From the NCBI GenBank assembly GCA_023457495.1, contig JAEWLQ010000059.1, positions 62,001-126,000 on the forward strand: a stretch of 64,000 nucleotides of DNA, in the 5' to 3' direction. The notes under the pieces were generated by a model. The model worked only from the letters and a program-made list of their open reading frames with translations, made no database searches and had not been told where the DNA came from. This stretch comes from Pseudomonadota bacterium (GTDB taxonomy: Bacteria; Pseudomonadota; Gammaproteobacteria; Steroidobacterales; Steroidobacteraceae). A program made the translations under genes and the position numbers. Every line of letters begins with the position of its first letter. Position 1 is the stretch's first letter. Of this stretch, positions 17,388-26,803 are shown piece after piece.

Positions 17388-18422
17388 TCAATCGTTGCCG
17401 CCGACGCTCTTGAGGTCGGGGCGCTGCTGCTTCGGCGGCAGTACGCGCGCGCGGATCTGCTCTTCGATTTCCTTCGCGAGCTCGGGACGCGACTTGAGGA
17501 ATTCGCGCGCATTGTCCTTGCCCTGGCCGATGCGTTCGCCCTTGTAGCTGTACCAGGCGCCGGACTTCTCGATGATGCCCTGCGTCGAGCCCATGTCGAC
17601 GATCTCGCCTTCGCGCGAGATACCCAGGCCGTACATGATTTCGAACTCGGCTTCGCGGAACGGCGGAGCGACCTTGTTCTTCACGACCTTCACGCGGGTC
17701 TGGTTGCCGACCACTTCCTCGCCGTTCTTGATGGCGCCGATGCGGCGGATGTCGAGGCGCACGGAGCTGTAGAACTTGAGCGCGTTGCCACCGGTGGTGG
17801 TTTCCGGGCTGCCGAACATCACGCCGATCTTCATGCGGATCTGGTTGATGAAGATGACGATGGTGTTCGAACGCTTGATGTTGCCCGTGAGCTTGCGAAG
17901 CGCCTGCGACATGAGGCGCGCGTGCAGGCCGACCTGCAGCTCGCCCATCTCGCCTTCGATTTCCGCCTTCGGCGTGAGCGCTGCGACCGAGTCGATCACG
18001 ACGAGGTCGACCGCGTTGGAACGCACGAGCATGTCGGTGATCTCGAGCGCCTGCTCGCCGGTGTCCGGCTGCGAGACCAGCAGGTCGTTGACGTTGACGC
18101 CGAGCTTCTCCGCATACGAAGGATCGAGCGCGTGTTCCGCGTCCACGAAGGCGGCGGTGCCACCGAGTTTCTGGACTTCCGCGACGACCTGCAGCGTGAG
18201 CGTGGTCTTGCCCGAGGACTCCGGACCGTAGATCTCGACGACGCGGCCGCGCGGCAGGCCGCCGATGCCGAGCGCGATGTCCAGGCCAAGCGAGCCGGTG
18301 GAGACCGCTTCGACGTCATAGGACGCCTGCGCATCGCCCAGGCGCATGACCGAACCCTTGCCGAATTGCTTTTCGATCTGGCCCAGCGCTGCGGACAGCG
18401 CACGCTTGCGGTTGTCATCCAT
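17388..18422 (-). CDS. recA: Recombinase RecA
   Basis: 344 residues. Walker A GPESSGKT at 66-73, MRLGDAQASYDVEAVSTGSL near the N-terminus and the conserved loop FINQIRMKIGVMFG all identify RecA. It forms the strand-exchange filament and triggers LexA cleavage. ATG 18422 is supported by AAGGGGA 7 nt upstream and by the standard MDDNRKRAL start. A LexA box lies about 57 bp upstream, so the gene should be SOS-induced. The C-terminus (LPPKQQRPDLKSVGGND) is less acidic than in E. coli. Confidence 0.98.
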   Translation of the reverse strand: MDDNRKRALSAALGQIEKQFGKGSVMRLGDAQASYDVEAVSTGSLGLDIALGIGGLPRGRVVEIYGPESSGKTTLTLQVVAEVQKLGGTAAFVDAEHALDPSYAEKLGVNVNDLLVSQPDTGEQALEITDMLVRSNAVDLVVIDSVAALTPKAEIEGEMGELQVGLHARLMSQALRKLTGNIKRSNTIVIFINQIRMKIGVMFGSPETTTGGNALKFYSSVRLDIRRIGAIKNGEEVVGNQTRVKVVKNKVAPPFREAEFEIMYGLGISREGEIVDMGSTQGIIEKSGAWYSYKGERIGQGKDNAREFLKSRPELAKEIEEQIRARVLPPKQQRPDLKSVGGND

Positions 18423-18478
18423 CGCGAATCCCCTTTGAAAGCCGTGTGTTCTGGTGAAAAAGAAGCTAGCACACAGTC

Positions 18479-18494
18479 CTGTATAAATACACAG
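18479..18494 (-). promoter_or_regulatory. LexA box (SOS operator) of recA
   Basis: CTGTGTATTTATACAG on the minus strand is a full match to the gammaproteobacterial pattern CTG-N10-CAG with an AT-rich core. It sits 57 bp before the recA start codon and probably overlaps the promoter. Confidence 0.93.
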
Positions 18495-18531
18495 GAAAAT
18501 TATCGCGAATGACTGAATATTCGCATCGCCA

Positions 18532-19083
18532 TTACGCGCCACCTTCTGCATACAGTGGCCATGATTGAACGACACTGTATATCGAGCCGCGTTCGCTTCG
18601 ACGGCTCTCCATGAGCACGAAGTTTTCGCAGCGAACGACCAATCCCGGCGCGAGAGGCTGCGGCCAATCCAGCTCCGCAACCAATGTCGGATCCGCCTTG
18701 CGCGCCAATGTCAGATGCGGACGAAATGGTTTGACGTCGGGCGTGAATCCCGCCTCGCCCGCGCGTTCGCCGAGCTCGCGCGCGAGGGCCTCGGCGGGCG
18801 CGTGTGCGGCCGTTGGCGCCGTTGCACACAGGACCCGCGGTTTCACCCAGTACTCGTAAGCGTCGAAACTCAGGGTCACGCGCCCGCCACGCACGGCGGC
18901 ACCCACCGCCAGCAACGCCTCGAGCCGATCTTCGGGACACGCGCCGATGAAACACAGGGTCGCGTGCAGGTTTTCCGGCGGCACCGACGCCGCCCGCAGC
19001 CAGGCAATCAGCGGCATCGTTTGCTCGACGAGCGAGCGGCACTGTTCGAGCGCGGGCTGCAGCGCGAAGAACAGCCGCAACAT
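18532..19083 (-). CDS. thpR: RNA 2',3'-cyclic phosphodiesterase (2H family)
   Basis: 183 residues beginning MLRLFFALQP. The two HxT motifs of 2H phosphoesterases are present, in ENLHATLCFIG and in FRPHLTLARK. The enzyme opens 2',3'-cyclic phosphates to 2'-phosphates; the physiological substrate is uncertain. The gene follows pncC with a 2-nt gap, implying coupling. Its 3' end lies ~110 bp upstream of recA. Confidence 0.92.
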   Translation of the reverse strand: MLRLFFALQPALEQCRSLVEQTMPLIAWLRAASVPPENLHATLCFIGACPEDRLEALLAVGAAVRGGRVTLSFDAYEYWVKPRVLCATAPTAAHAPAEALARELGERAGEAGFTPDVKPFRPHLTLARKADPTLVAELDWPQPLAPGLVVRCENFVLMESRRSERGSIYSVVQSWPLYAEGGA

Positions 19084-19085
19084 GT

Positions 19086-19613
19086 TCAGGCCGGCTGCAG
19101 CAGCAGCGACCGCAGGAGATTCAGCGAATACTCGACCGCCTGCCGACGCACGGCATCGCGATTGCCATTGAACTGGATGAGATGTCCCTGGCATTCGAGG
19201 CGCTCTTCGAGCTGATCCGCCGTGCGTTGCGCGACCGCGAACCAGACGGTGCCGACGGGTTTTCCCGGAACCGCACCGCCCGGACCCGCGATGCCGCTCA
19301 CGGCGATCGCGACATTGGCGCGGGTCCGCGCAATCGCGCCCTCCGCCATCGCGCGCACCACGGCGTCGCTCACCGCGCCCTCGGTTTCGATGAGTTTCTC
19401 GGGCACGCCGAGATCGCGCGTCTTCGACTGGTTCGAATAGCAGACGAAGCCGCAGTCGAACCATTCGGAGCTGCCCGGGATGTCCGTGCAGAGCTTGGCG
19501 ATCCAGCCGCCCGTGCACGATTCCGCCGTGGCGAGCACGCGCCCCGCCGCATGCAACTGCGGCCCGACTTCGCGAGCCAGCGCCATCAGCGCTGCGTCGT
19601 TCGGGATCAGCAT
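19086..19613 (-). CDS. pncC: Nicotinamide-nucleotide amidase (CinA C-terminal domain)
   Basis: 175 residues, only the CinA C-terminal domain. ATAESCTGGWIAKLCTDIPGSS carries the catalytic serine region, and VAVSGIAGPGG with KPVGTVWFA completes the family pattern. It deamidates nicotinamide mononucleotide to nicotinate mononucleotide in pyridine nucleotide recycling. It lies upstream of recA, as in many gammaproteobacteria, with thpR inserted between. Confidence 0.93.
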   Translation of the reverse strand: MLIPNDAALMALAREVGPQLHAAGRVLATAESCTGGWIAKLCTDIPGSSEWFDCGFVCYSNQSKTRDLGVPEKLIETEGAVSDAVVRAMAEGAIARTRANVAIAVSGIAGPGGAVPGKPVGTVWFAVAQRTADQLEERLECQGHLIQFNGNRDAVRRQAVEYSLNLLRSLLLQPA

Positions 19614-19787
19614 GAGCCCGATTGTCCCGGATCGGGCGCAGCCGATCCACCACTAGGGGCCGCTCGCGCGCCGTAGTCCATGTCTTTCTCCGCGAGGCCG
19701 CGACACCGATATCCATGCGCGCCCGATTGGAGGTATTTGCCATGTGCCTCGCGTGAACTTAAGTCCCTTCAGACGAGGAGGTCTGAC

Positions 19788-20855
19788 ATGGCCGCTACTT
19801 CCCCTTCACTACTGGACGGCTTGACCGGTCTCATAACCCCAGACGTTCTGGGCAAGGCGGCCTCGGCGCTGGGCGAATCCGACGCCGCGGTTCGCAAAGG
19901 CGTCACCGCCACGGTACCCGCGGTGCTCGGCAGCGTCGCAAGCCACGTCGACGATCCCGGGTTCGCCGCCAAACTTTTCGAGATGGTGAAGTCCCCCGCG
20001 AACGACGGCACCGCGCTCAACAACGTCGGCAACCTGTTCAGCGCGAATAGTTCGGCGCCGATCATGGGCCTCGGCAGCAAGTTGCTCGGCTCCCTGTTCG
20101 GCGGCAGCACCAACAGTTTCACCAACTCCCTGGCGGGCTTCGCCGGCATGAAGAATTCGAGCGCGATGTCGTTGCTGAACTTCGCCGCGCCGTTGGTGCT
20201 CGCGTTTCTCGGCAAACGCGCGCGCAAGGACAACCTCAATGCCGCCTCGCTCGCGAACCTGCTGCGCAACGAACGCGATTCGATCGAAGCGGCGGTGCCC
20301 GGTCCGCTCGCGCACTTCGAACCCGAACGCGAACGTGTGATCGAGCGCGAGCGTCAACCGTCGATGCCGCCTCCCATGGAACGCATGACCTACGCAACCC
20401 AAGCGACGGAAAAACGTTCGCCACTGCGCTGGCTGTTGCCATTGGCGGCCGCGATCGTCGCGATCGCGCTGCTGGTAAACCTGCTGGGCCGGGATCGCAC
20501 CCCGCCCTCGCAGGCCGCGCAGACAGTCACCGCGCCGGCCGGCGCCCCAACCGGGTCGGTGTTCTTCGAGACCGACCAGGCGACCCTTCCGGCGAATGGT
20601 CAGGCGGCACTGGCGCCCGTCATCACCTATCTACAGCAGAATCCCAATGCGCGCGCGGTGGTGTCGGGATATCACGATTCGACAGGCGATCCCGCCATGA
20701 ACGAGCAACTCGCCCAGAGCCGGGCCGAGGCCGTGCGCTCGTCGTTGATCGCGGCGGGCGTACCGGACTCGCGGATCGAAATGCAACGTCCCGTGACGAC
20801 GCAGGGTGGCGGAACGCCCGAACAGGCGCGCCGCGTCGAGGTGACCGTGCGTTGA
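19788..20855 (+). CDS. DUF937 - OmpA fusion membrane protein
   Basis: 355 residues. Residues ~5-180 form a DUF937-type helical domain (LLDGLTGLITPDVLGKAA ... LFSANSSAPIMGLGSKLLGSLFGG). One transmembrane helix follows (~212-232, LRWLLPLAAAIVAIALLVNLLG), then an OmpA-type peptidoglycan-binding domain (~255-355) with VVSGYHDSTGDPAMNEQLAQSRAEAVRSSL. The N-terminal part would be cytoplasmic and the OmpA part periplasmic. The start at 19788 has GAGGAGG 7 nt upstream. A similar architecture is seen in YidB-like plus OmpA proteins; function unknown. Confidence 0.88.
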   Translation: MAATSPSLLDGLTGLITPDVLGKAASALGESDAAVRKGVTATVPAVLGSVASHVDDPGFAAKLFEMVKSPANDGTALNNVGNLFSANSSAPIMGLGSKLLGSLFGGSTNSFTNSLAGFAGMKNSSAMSLLNFAAPLVLAFLGKRARKDNLNAASLANLLRNERDSIEAAVPGPLAHFEPERERVIERERQPSMPPPMERMTYATQATEKRSPLRWLLPLAAAIVAIALLVNLLGRDRTPPSQAAQTVTAPAGAPTGSVFFETDQATLPANGQAALAPVITYLQQNPNARAVVSGYHDSTGDPAMNEQLAQSRAEAVRSSLIAAGVPDSRIEMQRPVTTQGGGTPEQARRVEVTVR

Positions 20856-20873
20856 TGGCCGGATGAAGACCAA

Positions 20874-20903
20874 GCCCGGGACCGGCGCGCGGCCGGCCCG
20901 GGC
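20874..20903. terminator. GC-rich hairpin between convergent genes
   Basis: GCCCGGG-A-CCGG pairs with CCGG-CCCGGGC around a short loop, between the stop codons of the DUF937-OmpA gene and the convergent barrel gene. No T tract is present, so it is only a candidate bidirectional terminator. Confidence 0.4.
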
Positions 20904-20909
20904 GCTTCG

Positions 20910-21677
20910 TCAGAAAGCGAAGCCGAACTTCAACACCGGGCCGAAGGTCCTCATGTCGTAAACGAAGCGATCCGCGCCGCTGCCGTCTTCGAAATCGACG
21001 TCGATGTATCGATAGCCGAGGCCGAATTGCCAGCGGTCCGACAGGGCGTAGACGAGATCGAGCTGCAGTTGATAGAACATCTCCGATCCCATGCCGAATC
21101 CGCCGATGTTCGCGCGCGCCTGGAACTGCCACTTCTCGCCAAGGGGCGCGACCGCGCGCGCGACGATGGATGGATCGATCCACTCCTCGTCGAGACCACC
21201 GCTGATCGCCGGCGCGTTCGGCAATGCGCTGATCACGATGTCGACGTCGGCGTCTATCTTGTTGTAGGTCGCGGCGAGGCCGAGCTCGAGCCAGGATGAC
21301 AGCCGGTACATCGCGGCGAGTTCCCAGCCGAGCTGCCTGACTCCGGCCTTGCCGTCGATCACCTGGCTGTCCGGCGCGACTTCGGCCTCGAGGTCCATGT
21401 AGATCACATCCGAGCTCACGGCCCACGCCGGGGTGTGCGCTTCCGCGTAGAGCATGGCGCCGAACTGCAGATTGCTGAAGATGTCGCCGGGATTCTCGTC
21501 GACCGCGACGTTCGGCAGCGTGCCCACCCCGGTTTCGCCCTTCATGTTCGGAAACATGGCGTAGGGCGCGATGAGGAATCCCCAGCCGTCCTCCGGATCG
21601 GCCTGCGCGCGGGCGGAAAGGCTCGTCGACGCGGCGATGACGACCAGCAGCCGGCCGATGACACTTCCCGTTCTCAT
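20910..21677 (-). CDS. Outer-membrane beta-barrel protein
   Basis: 255 residues with a signal peptide ending ARAQA. Alternating hydrophobic strands follow (WGFLIAPYAMFPNMKG, FGAMLYAEAHT, FGLGYRYIDVDF), and the protein ends LKFGFAF with the C-terminal phenylalanine that BAM recognises. The pattern is that of a small outer-membrane barrel of about eight to ten strands. No ligand or specific family is recognised. Confidence 0.82.
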   Translation of the reverse strand: MRTGSVIGRLLVVIAASTSLSARAQADPEDGWGFLIAPYAMFPNMKGETGVGTLPNVAVDENPGDIFSNLQFGAMLYAEAHTPAWAVSSDVIYMDLEAEVAPDSQVIDGKAGVRQLGWELAAMYRLSSWLELGLAATYNKIDADVDIVISALPNAPAISGGLDEEWIDPSIVARAVAPLGEKWQFQARANIGGFGMGSEMFYQLQLDLVYALSDRWQFGLGYRYIDVDFEDGSGADRFVYDMRTFGPVLKFGFAF

Positions 21678-21769
21678 GCCCGCCAGTATGTGAAGGCGCC
21701 CGATACGCCACCATTGGCCAAACGGCCGATGGGCTAAGATTCCGGGGCCGCCCGCAGGAGAAGAACGAC

Positions 21770-24406
21770 TTGGCCACCGAACACGCCGGCGTGAGCTCGC
21801 AGCACACGCCGATGATGCAGCAATACCTGCGGATCAAGGCCGAGCATCCGAACTCGCTCGTGTTCTACCGCATGGGCGATTTCTACGAGCTGTTCTACGA
21901 CGATGCGCGGCGCGCGGCGAAGCTCATCGACATCACGCTGACCTCGCGCGGCCAGTCCGCGGGCGAGCCCATCCCGATGGCCGGCGTGCCGCATCACAGC
22001 GTCGACACCTATCTTGCGCGCCTGGTGCGCAAGGGCGAGTCCGTGGCGATCTGCGAGCAGATCGGCGATCCCGCGAAGTCGAAGGGGCCGGTCGAGCGCC
22101 AGGTGGTCCGCGTGGTGACGCCGGGCACGGTGACGGACGACGCGCTGCTCGAGCAGCGCCGCGAAACCCTGCTGGCCGCGGTCGCGGCGCGCAGCACGAA
22201 GGAAGGATTTTCGTTCGGCCTCGCGTGGCTCGACCTCGCGGCGGGGCGCTTCACCGTGCTCGAGGCCGAGGGCGCCGCGGCGCTGGAGGCGGAGCTCGAA
22301 CGGCTGAAACCGGCCGAACTACTCGTGCCCGAGGACCAGGCGCGCGAGCTGGGTGAGATCACGCTGGGCGAGCAACGCGCACGGCCGCCCTGGCATTTCG
22401 AACTCGCAAGCGCCTCGCGCCTGCTCACCGACCAGCTCGGCACGCTCGACCTGCGCGGCTTCGGCGCCGACGACCTGCCGCTCGCGATCTCGGCCGCGGG
22501 CGCGTTGCTGCAATACGTGCGCGAGACGCAAAAGACCGCGCTGCCGCACATCACGCGCCTCGCCGTCGAAGAGCGCGGCGATGCGCTGCATCTCGACGCC
22601 GCCACGCGGCGCAATCTCGAGATCGATGCCTCGTTGTCCGGGCAGGATTCCGCCACGCTGTTCGCGCTGCTCGACGCCACGGTCACACCGATGGGCTCGC
22701 GGCAGTTGCGGCGCTGGCTCAACCGCCCGCTCACCGATCACCAGGAACTGCGCCGGCGCTACCAGGCCATCGCGCTGCTGGTCGACGCGCGCCGCTTCGA
22801 GGGGTTGCGCGAACCGCTGCACGCGATCGGCGATGTCGAACGCATCCTCTCGCGGGTGGCGCTGCGCAGCGCGCGGCCGCGCGACCTCACCGCGTTGCGC
22901 GCCTCGCTGGGAGTGCTGCCCACGCTGCGCGCCGTCACGAAACGGATCGAGGCGCCGCTCGTCGCCGAGCTCGCGGCCGCGATCGGCGAACACGCGGATG
23001 TCGTCGACCTGTTGCAGCGCGCGATCGCCGAGGAACCCTCGGTGGTGCTGCGCGATGGCGACGTGATCGCACTCGGCTACGATGCCGAGCTCGACGAGCT
23101 GCGTCGCATCGCGACGCACACCGACGAATTCCTGCTCGAACTCGAGCACCGCGAACGCGAGCGCTCGGGCATACCGTCGCTCAAGCTCGCCTACAACCGC
23201 GTGTCGGGATTCTTCATCGAGGTGGGCCGCGCACAGGCGGATCGTGTGCCCAAGGACTACATCCGGCGTCAGACTGTGAAGAACGCCGAGCGCTTCATCA
23301 CGCCCGAGCTCAAGAGCTTCGAGGACAAGGTGCTCGGCGCGCGCGAGAAGTGCCTGGCGCGCGAGCGCGAGCTCTACGAGGAAATCCTCACGCAGCTCAC
23401 CGACCGGCTCGGCGCGTTGCAGGCTACCGCCAACGCCCTCTCCTCGCTCGACTGTCTCACCGCGCTCGCCGAGCGCGCGGCCGCGCTCGGCTGGAGCGAG
23501 CCGCAGCTCGTCGCCGAGACGCGGCTCGAGATCCGCGGCGGCCGTCATCCCGTGGTCGAGCACTTCATCGAAGGCGCCTTCGTGCCGAACGACCTCGTGC
23601 TCGACGCCGGCCGGCGCATGCTGATCGTCACGGGCCCGAACATGGGCGGCAAATCCACTTACATGCGCCAGGGTGCGTTGATCGTGCTGCTCGCGCACGT
23701 CGGCAGCTTCGTGCCTGCGGAGCGCGTCGTGCTCGGGCCGATCGACCGCATCTTCACCCGCATCGGCGCCGGCGATGACCTTGCCGGCGGCCGCTCGACG
23801 TTCATGGTGGAAATGACCGAAGCGGCGAACATCCTCAACAACGCGACCGACAAGAGCCTGATCCTGATGGACGAGATCGGACGCGGCACGAGCACGTTCG
23901 ACGGTTTGTCGCTGGCGTGGGCCGTCGCGCGGCACATCGCGCGCGTGAATCGCAGCTTCACCTTGTTCGCGACTCACTACTTCGAGCTCACGAGCCTCGC
24001 GAACGAGATCGACGGCATCGCCAACGTGCATCTCGACGCAACCGAGCATCGGGACGGCATCGTATTCCTGCACGCCGTCAAGGAAGGCCCGGCGAGCCGC
24101 AGCTACGGGCTTGCGGTGGCGCAACTTGCCGGCGTGCCGCGCGAGACCATCGCCGCGGCGCGCGAGTACCTGGCCGCGCTCGAGAAAGGCGGGCATTCCT
24201 CGCAGATCGCGGAGGCTCCGGCACGCGGCCGGCGCGCCGTCGAGAGCACGCCGCAGGCCCAACTACCGCTCGAACCTCCCGCGCCGCCCCCGGTGGATCC
24301 ACGGCTCCTCGAACTCGAAGCCGCCGTGAAGGCGGTCAACGCCGACGATCTCACGCCGCGCGCGGCGCTCGATCTCGTCTACAAGCTGCGCTCGCTGCTG
24401 GGCTGA
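21770..24406 (+). CDS. mutS: DNA mismatch repair protein MutS
   Basis: 878 residues. The mismatch-contact motif is in YRMGDFYELFYDDA near residue 45. The ATPase has Walker A GPNMGGKS at 622-629 and DEIGRGTSTFDG later. The C-terminus (AAVKAVNADDLTPRAALDLVYKL) is the tetramer-forming tail. It recognises mismatches and recruits MutL. The start is TTG at 21770, chosen because AGGAG at 21755-21759 lies about 10 nt upstream and because the reading MATEHAGVSSQHTPMMQQYL is standard. Confidence 0.97.
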   Translation: MATEHAGVSSQHTPMMQQYLRIKAEHPNSLVFYRMGDFYELFYDDARRAAKLIDITLTSRGQSAGEPIPMAGVPHHSVDTYLARLVRKGESVAICEQIGDPAKSKGPVERQVVRVVTPGTVTDDALLEQRRETLLAAVAARSTKEGFSFGLAWLDLAAGRFTVLEAEGAAALEAELERLKPAELLVPEDQARELGEITLGEQRARPPWHFELASASRLLTDQLGTLDLRGFGADDLPLAISAAGALLQYVRETQKTALPHITRLAVEERGDALHLDAATRRNLEIDASLSGQDSATLFALLDATVTPMGSRQLRRWLNRPLTDHQELRRRYQAIALLVDARRFEGLREPLHAIGDVERILSRVALRSARPRDLTALRASLGVLPTLRAVTKRIEAPLVAELAAAIGEHADVVDLLQRAIAEEPSVVLRDGDVIALGYDAELDELRRIATHTDEFLLELEHRERERSGIPSLKLAYNRVSGFFIEVGRAQADRVPKDYIRRQTVKNAERFITPELKSFEDKVLGAREKCLARERELYEEILTQLTDRLGALQATANALSSLDCLTALAERAAALGWSEPQLVAETRLEIRGGRHPVVEHFIEGAFVPNDLVLDAGRRMLIVTGPNMGGKSTYMRQGALIVLLAHVGSFVPAERVVLGPIDRIFTRIGAGDDLAGGRSTFMVEMTEAANILNNATDKSLILMDEIGRGTSTFDGLSLAWAVARHIARVNRSFTLFATHYFELTSLANEIDGIANVHLDATEHRDGIVFLHAVKEGPASRSYGLAVAQLAGVPRETIAAAREYLAALEKGGHSSQIAEAPARGRRAVESTPQAQLPLEPPAPPPVDPRLLELEAAVKAVNADDLTPRAALDLVYKLRSLLG

Positions 24407-24640
24407 CTCCGCACCGCGTCATTGCCCGAGCGCGCGCCCGCGTTTTGCATATTGCGCGCGCTACCACATCGCGAGCCACGCTGACGCGGAATTGGCGCCT
24501 CGCTCGGTCAATGCGCATTTTTCTGAAGTCCCGACTTGTGTGACGTGCTGCTCGAACGTGCGTTTTACTTCTCGCGATCAACCGTAATGGAGACGTCAAT
24601 TCCACGATAGTCGCGCGGCGCCATACATGGAGGGACGCCG

Positions 24641-26638
24641 ATGATGACTCGCACATTGATTTCCGCACTCGCATTGATGCTGGCTGCCGCGTTCTGCGGC
24701 GATCGCGCCTACGCGCAGGCTCCCATCGACTGCGAGGACCTGACGCCCTCCAATGCCGAATCGCTGACGTGCACCGTCAACGGCACGACCGAGCCCGGCG
24801 CCACGCAGGCGACCAGCGTGGGTCACAACGTCAGCGTGGGCGACCAGTCGACCGCGATTGGCGCTGGGGCGCAGGCGACCGGACAGAATTCCGTAGCGGT
24901 CGGCGCAAACAGCAATGCCTCCAACACGAGTTCCGTCGCAACAGGCGCTGGCGCGCAGGCGACCGGCTATGGCTCGCTTGCAAACGGCACGCAAGCCTTT
25001 GCCACCAACACGGACGCTGTGGCGATCGGCAGATACGCCGCCGCTTCGGAAGTGAGCTCCGTCGCCCTGGGATCGGGCTCGGTCGCGGACGAAGCCGATA
25101 CGGTCAGTGTCGGTAATGCGACGTTGCGCCGGAGAATCACGAACGTTGCCGGGCCCGTCGCGAACTCCGATGCCGCGACCAAGGAATACACGGACACGAC
25201 GGCCAACACCGCGCAGACCAATGCGCAGGCGTTCGCCACCACGGCGGCCAACACCGCGCAGACCAATGCGCAGACGTTTGCCACCACCGCGGCCAACACC
25301 GCGCAGGCGAATGCGGAGGCGTTTGCCACCACCGCAGCCAACACCGCGCAGACCAATGCGCAGACGTTCGCCACCACCGCGGCCAACACCGCGCAGGCGA
25401 ATGCGGAGGCGTTTGCCGCCACGGCAGCCAACACGGCGCAAACCAATGCGCAGGCGTTCGCGACCACCGCGGCCAACACCGCGCAAACCAATGCGCAATC
25501 GTTCGCCACGACCGCGGCCAACGCCGCGCAAACCAACGCGCAGGCGTTCGCCACCACCGCGGCCAACACGGCGCAAACCAATGCGCAGGCGTTCGCGACC
25601 ACCGCGGCGCAGCAGGCTGAGTCCAATGCGGCGGGCCATGCCAATGGCCTGGTGACGAGCGGCACCACGAATGCCAGCTTCGCCAGCGCGAATCTCAACA
25701 GCGGCGGCATCACCAATGCCGGCACCGTTTCCGGTGTCACCGCCGCGACGCAAGCCGATCAGGCGGTGAACTTCGCGCAGTTGCAGTCGGTGTTCAACCA
25801 ACTGGTGCAAAGCGGCCTGTGCCGCATCGACGGCGCGAGCGTCAGCTGTGGCGTGACGGGCGCGAGCAACGCCCTCGCACTCGGCGCGGGCGCCAATGCG
25901 TCACCGGGTGCGGACAATGCCATCGCGCTGGGCACGAATGCGCGCGCGCAAAGCGCGGGCGGGATCGCCATGGGCCACAATGCCACTGCCGTGCAGGCGA
26001 ATTCCGTGGCCATCGGCTCGGGCGCCGTGGCGCAGTCTTCGGTGGCGGTGGGCACCGGTGCGCAGGCGCTGGGCGCCAACACCACGGCGCTGGGCGACAA
26101 CGCCACGGCCTCGGGTGATTTCGGGGTTGCGGTGGGCAACAACGCCGCCGCGACTCACGACAATTCGGTCGCGATCGGCAATGGTTCGGTGACCAGCGCG
26201 GCCAACACCGTGTCGGTCGGCTCGACGGGCAACGAACGTCGCATCACCAACGTCGCGAACGGCACCAGCGGCACCGACGCGGTGAATCTCTCGCAGCTCA
26301 CTGCGGCACTGGCCAACGTGGGCGGCGGACTGTCCGCGGCCCAGGGTTATACCGATCAGCAATTTGCTCTTGCGAGGTCGTACACGGATCAGCAGTTCAC
26401 GGAGGCGCGTGAATATGCCGCCCGCGGCATCGCCGCGAGCGCGGCAATGCCCAACGTGGTGCCTTCCGAAGCCGGCAAGACCGCGGTGGGCCTGGGCACC
26501 GGCTATCACGATGGCCAGACGGCGCTCGGCATGTCGATCGCGCACACCTTCGAGCAGAACGTCATGCTGTCGGGCGGCTACGCCACGGTCAGCGGCGGCA
26601 AGAGCCTCGCCCGCCTGACGGTGGGGTTCGAGTTCTGA
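24641..26638 (+). CDS. Trimeric autotransporter adhesin (YadA/Hia class)
   Basis: 665 residues. A signal peptide (1-25, AYAQ) is followed by a first head (~55-165) of left-handed beta-roll repeats of the SVAIGxxAxA type. Next come a neck-like segment (RRITNVAGPVANSDAATKEY) and a stalk at residues 188-322 of nine near-identical 15-residue repeats (consensus TAANTAQTNAQAFAT). A second head (~405-525), a second neck (RRITNVANGTSGTDAVNLSQL) and a coiled coil lead to the C-terminal four-strand YadA anchor ending LTVGFEF. Three chains would form an outer-membrane barrel displaying a fibre for adhesion or autoaggregation. The gene is monocistronic. Confidence 0.95.
   Translation: MMTRTLISALALMLAAAFCGDRAYAQAPIDCEDLTPSNAESLTCTVNGTTEPGATQATSVGHNVSVGDQSTAIGAGAQATGQNSVAVGANSNASNTSSVATGAGAQATGYGSLANGTQAFATNTDAVAIGRYAAASEVSSVALGSGSVADEADTVSVGNATLRRRITNVAGPVANSDAATKEYTDTTANTAQTNAQAFATTAANTAQTNAQTFATTAANTAQANAEAFATTAANTAQTNAQTFATTAANTAQANAEAFAATAANTAQTNAQAFATTAANTAQTNAQSFATTAANAAQTNAQAFATTAANTAQTNAQAFATTAAQQAESNAAGHANGLVTSGTTNASFASANLNSGGITNAGTVSGVTAATQADQAVNFAQLQSVFNQLVQSGLCRIDGASVSCGVTGASNALALGAGANASPGADNAIALGTNARAQSAGGIAMGHNATAVQANSVAIGSGAVAQSSVAVGTGAQALGANTTALGDNATASGDFGVAVGNNAAATHDNSVAIGNGSVTSAANTVSVGSTGNERRITNVANGTSGTDAVNLSQLTAALANVGGGLSAAQGYTDQQFALARSYTDQQFTEAREYAARGIAASAAMPNVVPSEAGKTAVGLGTGYHDGQTALGMSIAHTFEQNVMLSGGYATVSGGKSLARLTVGFEF
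25202..25606 (+). repeat. Nine tandem 45-bp repeats encoding the adhesin stalk
   Basis: Unit starts are at 25202, 25247, 25292, 25337, 25382, 25427, 25472, 25517 and 25562, each beginning GCCAAC(A/G)C. Nucleotide identity is high, with mainly single-base differences, and the frame is kept because 45 is a multiple of three. Each unit is one 15-residue pentadecad. The array could change copy number by slippage or recombination. Confidence 0.95.
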
Positions 26639-26676
26639 AAGAGCCGCGCGCCAGGTAGTTTGATTCCGTTGATCGA

Positions 26677-26702
26677 GGGCCTAGGACGAAAGTCCTAGGC
26701 CC
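26677..26702. terminator. Perfect 11-bp hairpin with GAAA loop after the adhesin gene
   Basis: GGGCCTAGGAC - GAAA - GTCCTAGGCCC, 38 bp after the adhesin stop codon. The stem is perfect and the tetraloop is of the stable GNRA type. No T tract follows on either strand, so it is either a factor-assisted terminator or a 3'-end stabiliser. Confidence 0.55.
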
Positions 26703-26803
26703 GTGATCCATTCCACGAAGCTCGCGTGCGCGCAACGCGCCGCGCCGCAACCTTGTTAGATTTCCCGCGCCCGTGAAGCGCGGGCGATCCACGAGGATGC
26801 GTC

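Noticed and set aside
22319..24262. 647-codon frame antisense to mutS.
   Set aside because: It is a shadow of the high-GC mutS codons with no recognisable domain; the mutS frame is certain.
25202..25606. Regular 45-bp repeats considered as a CRISPR array.
   Set aside because: The units are contiguous without unique spacers and encode an in-frame coiled coil of the adhesin.
24596..25810. 404-codon antisense frame over the adhesin repeats (Gly/Arg repeats).
   Set aside because: Mirror image of the coding repeats on the other strand; no independent support.
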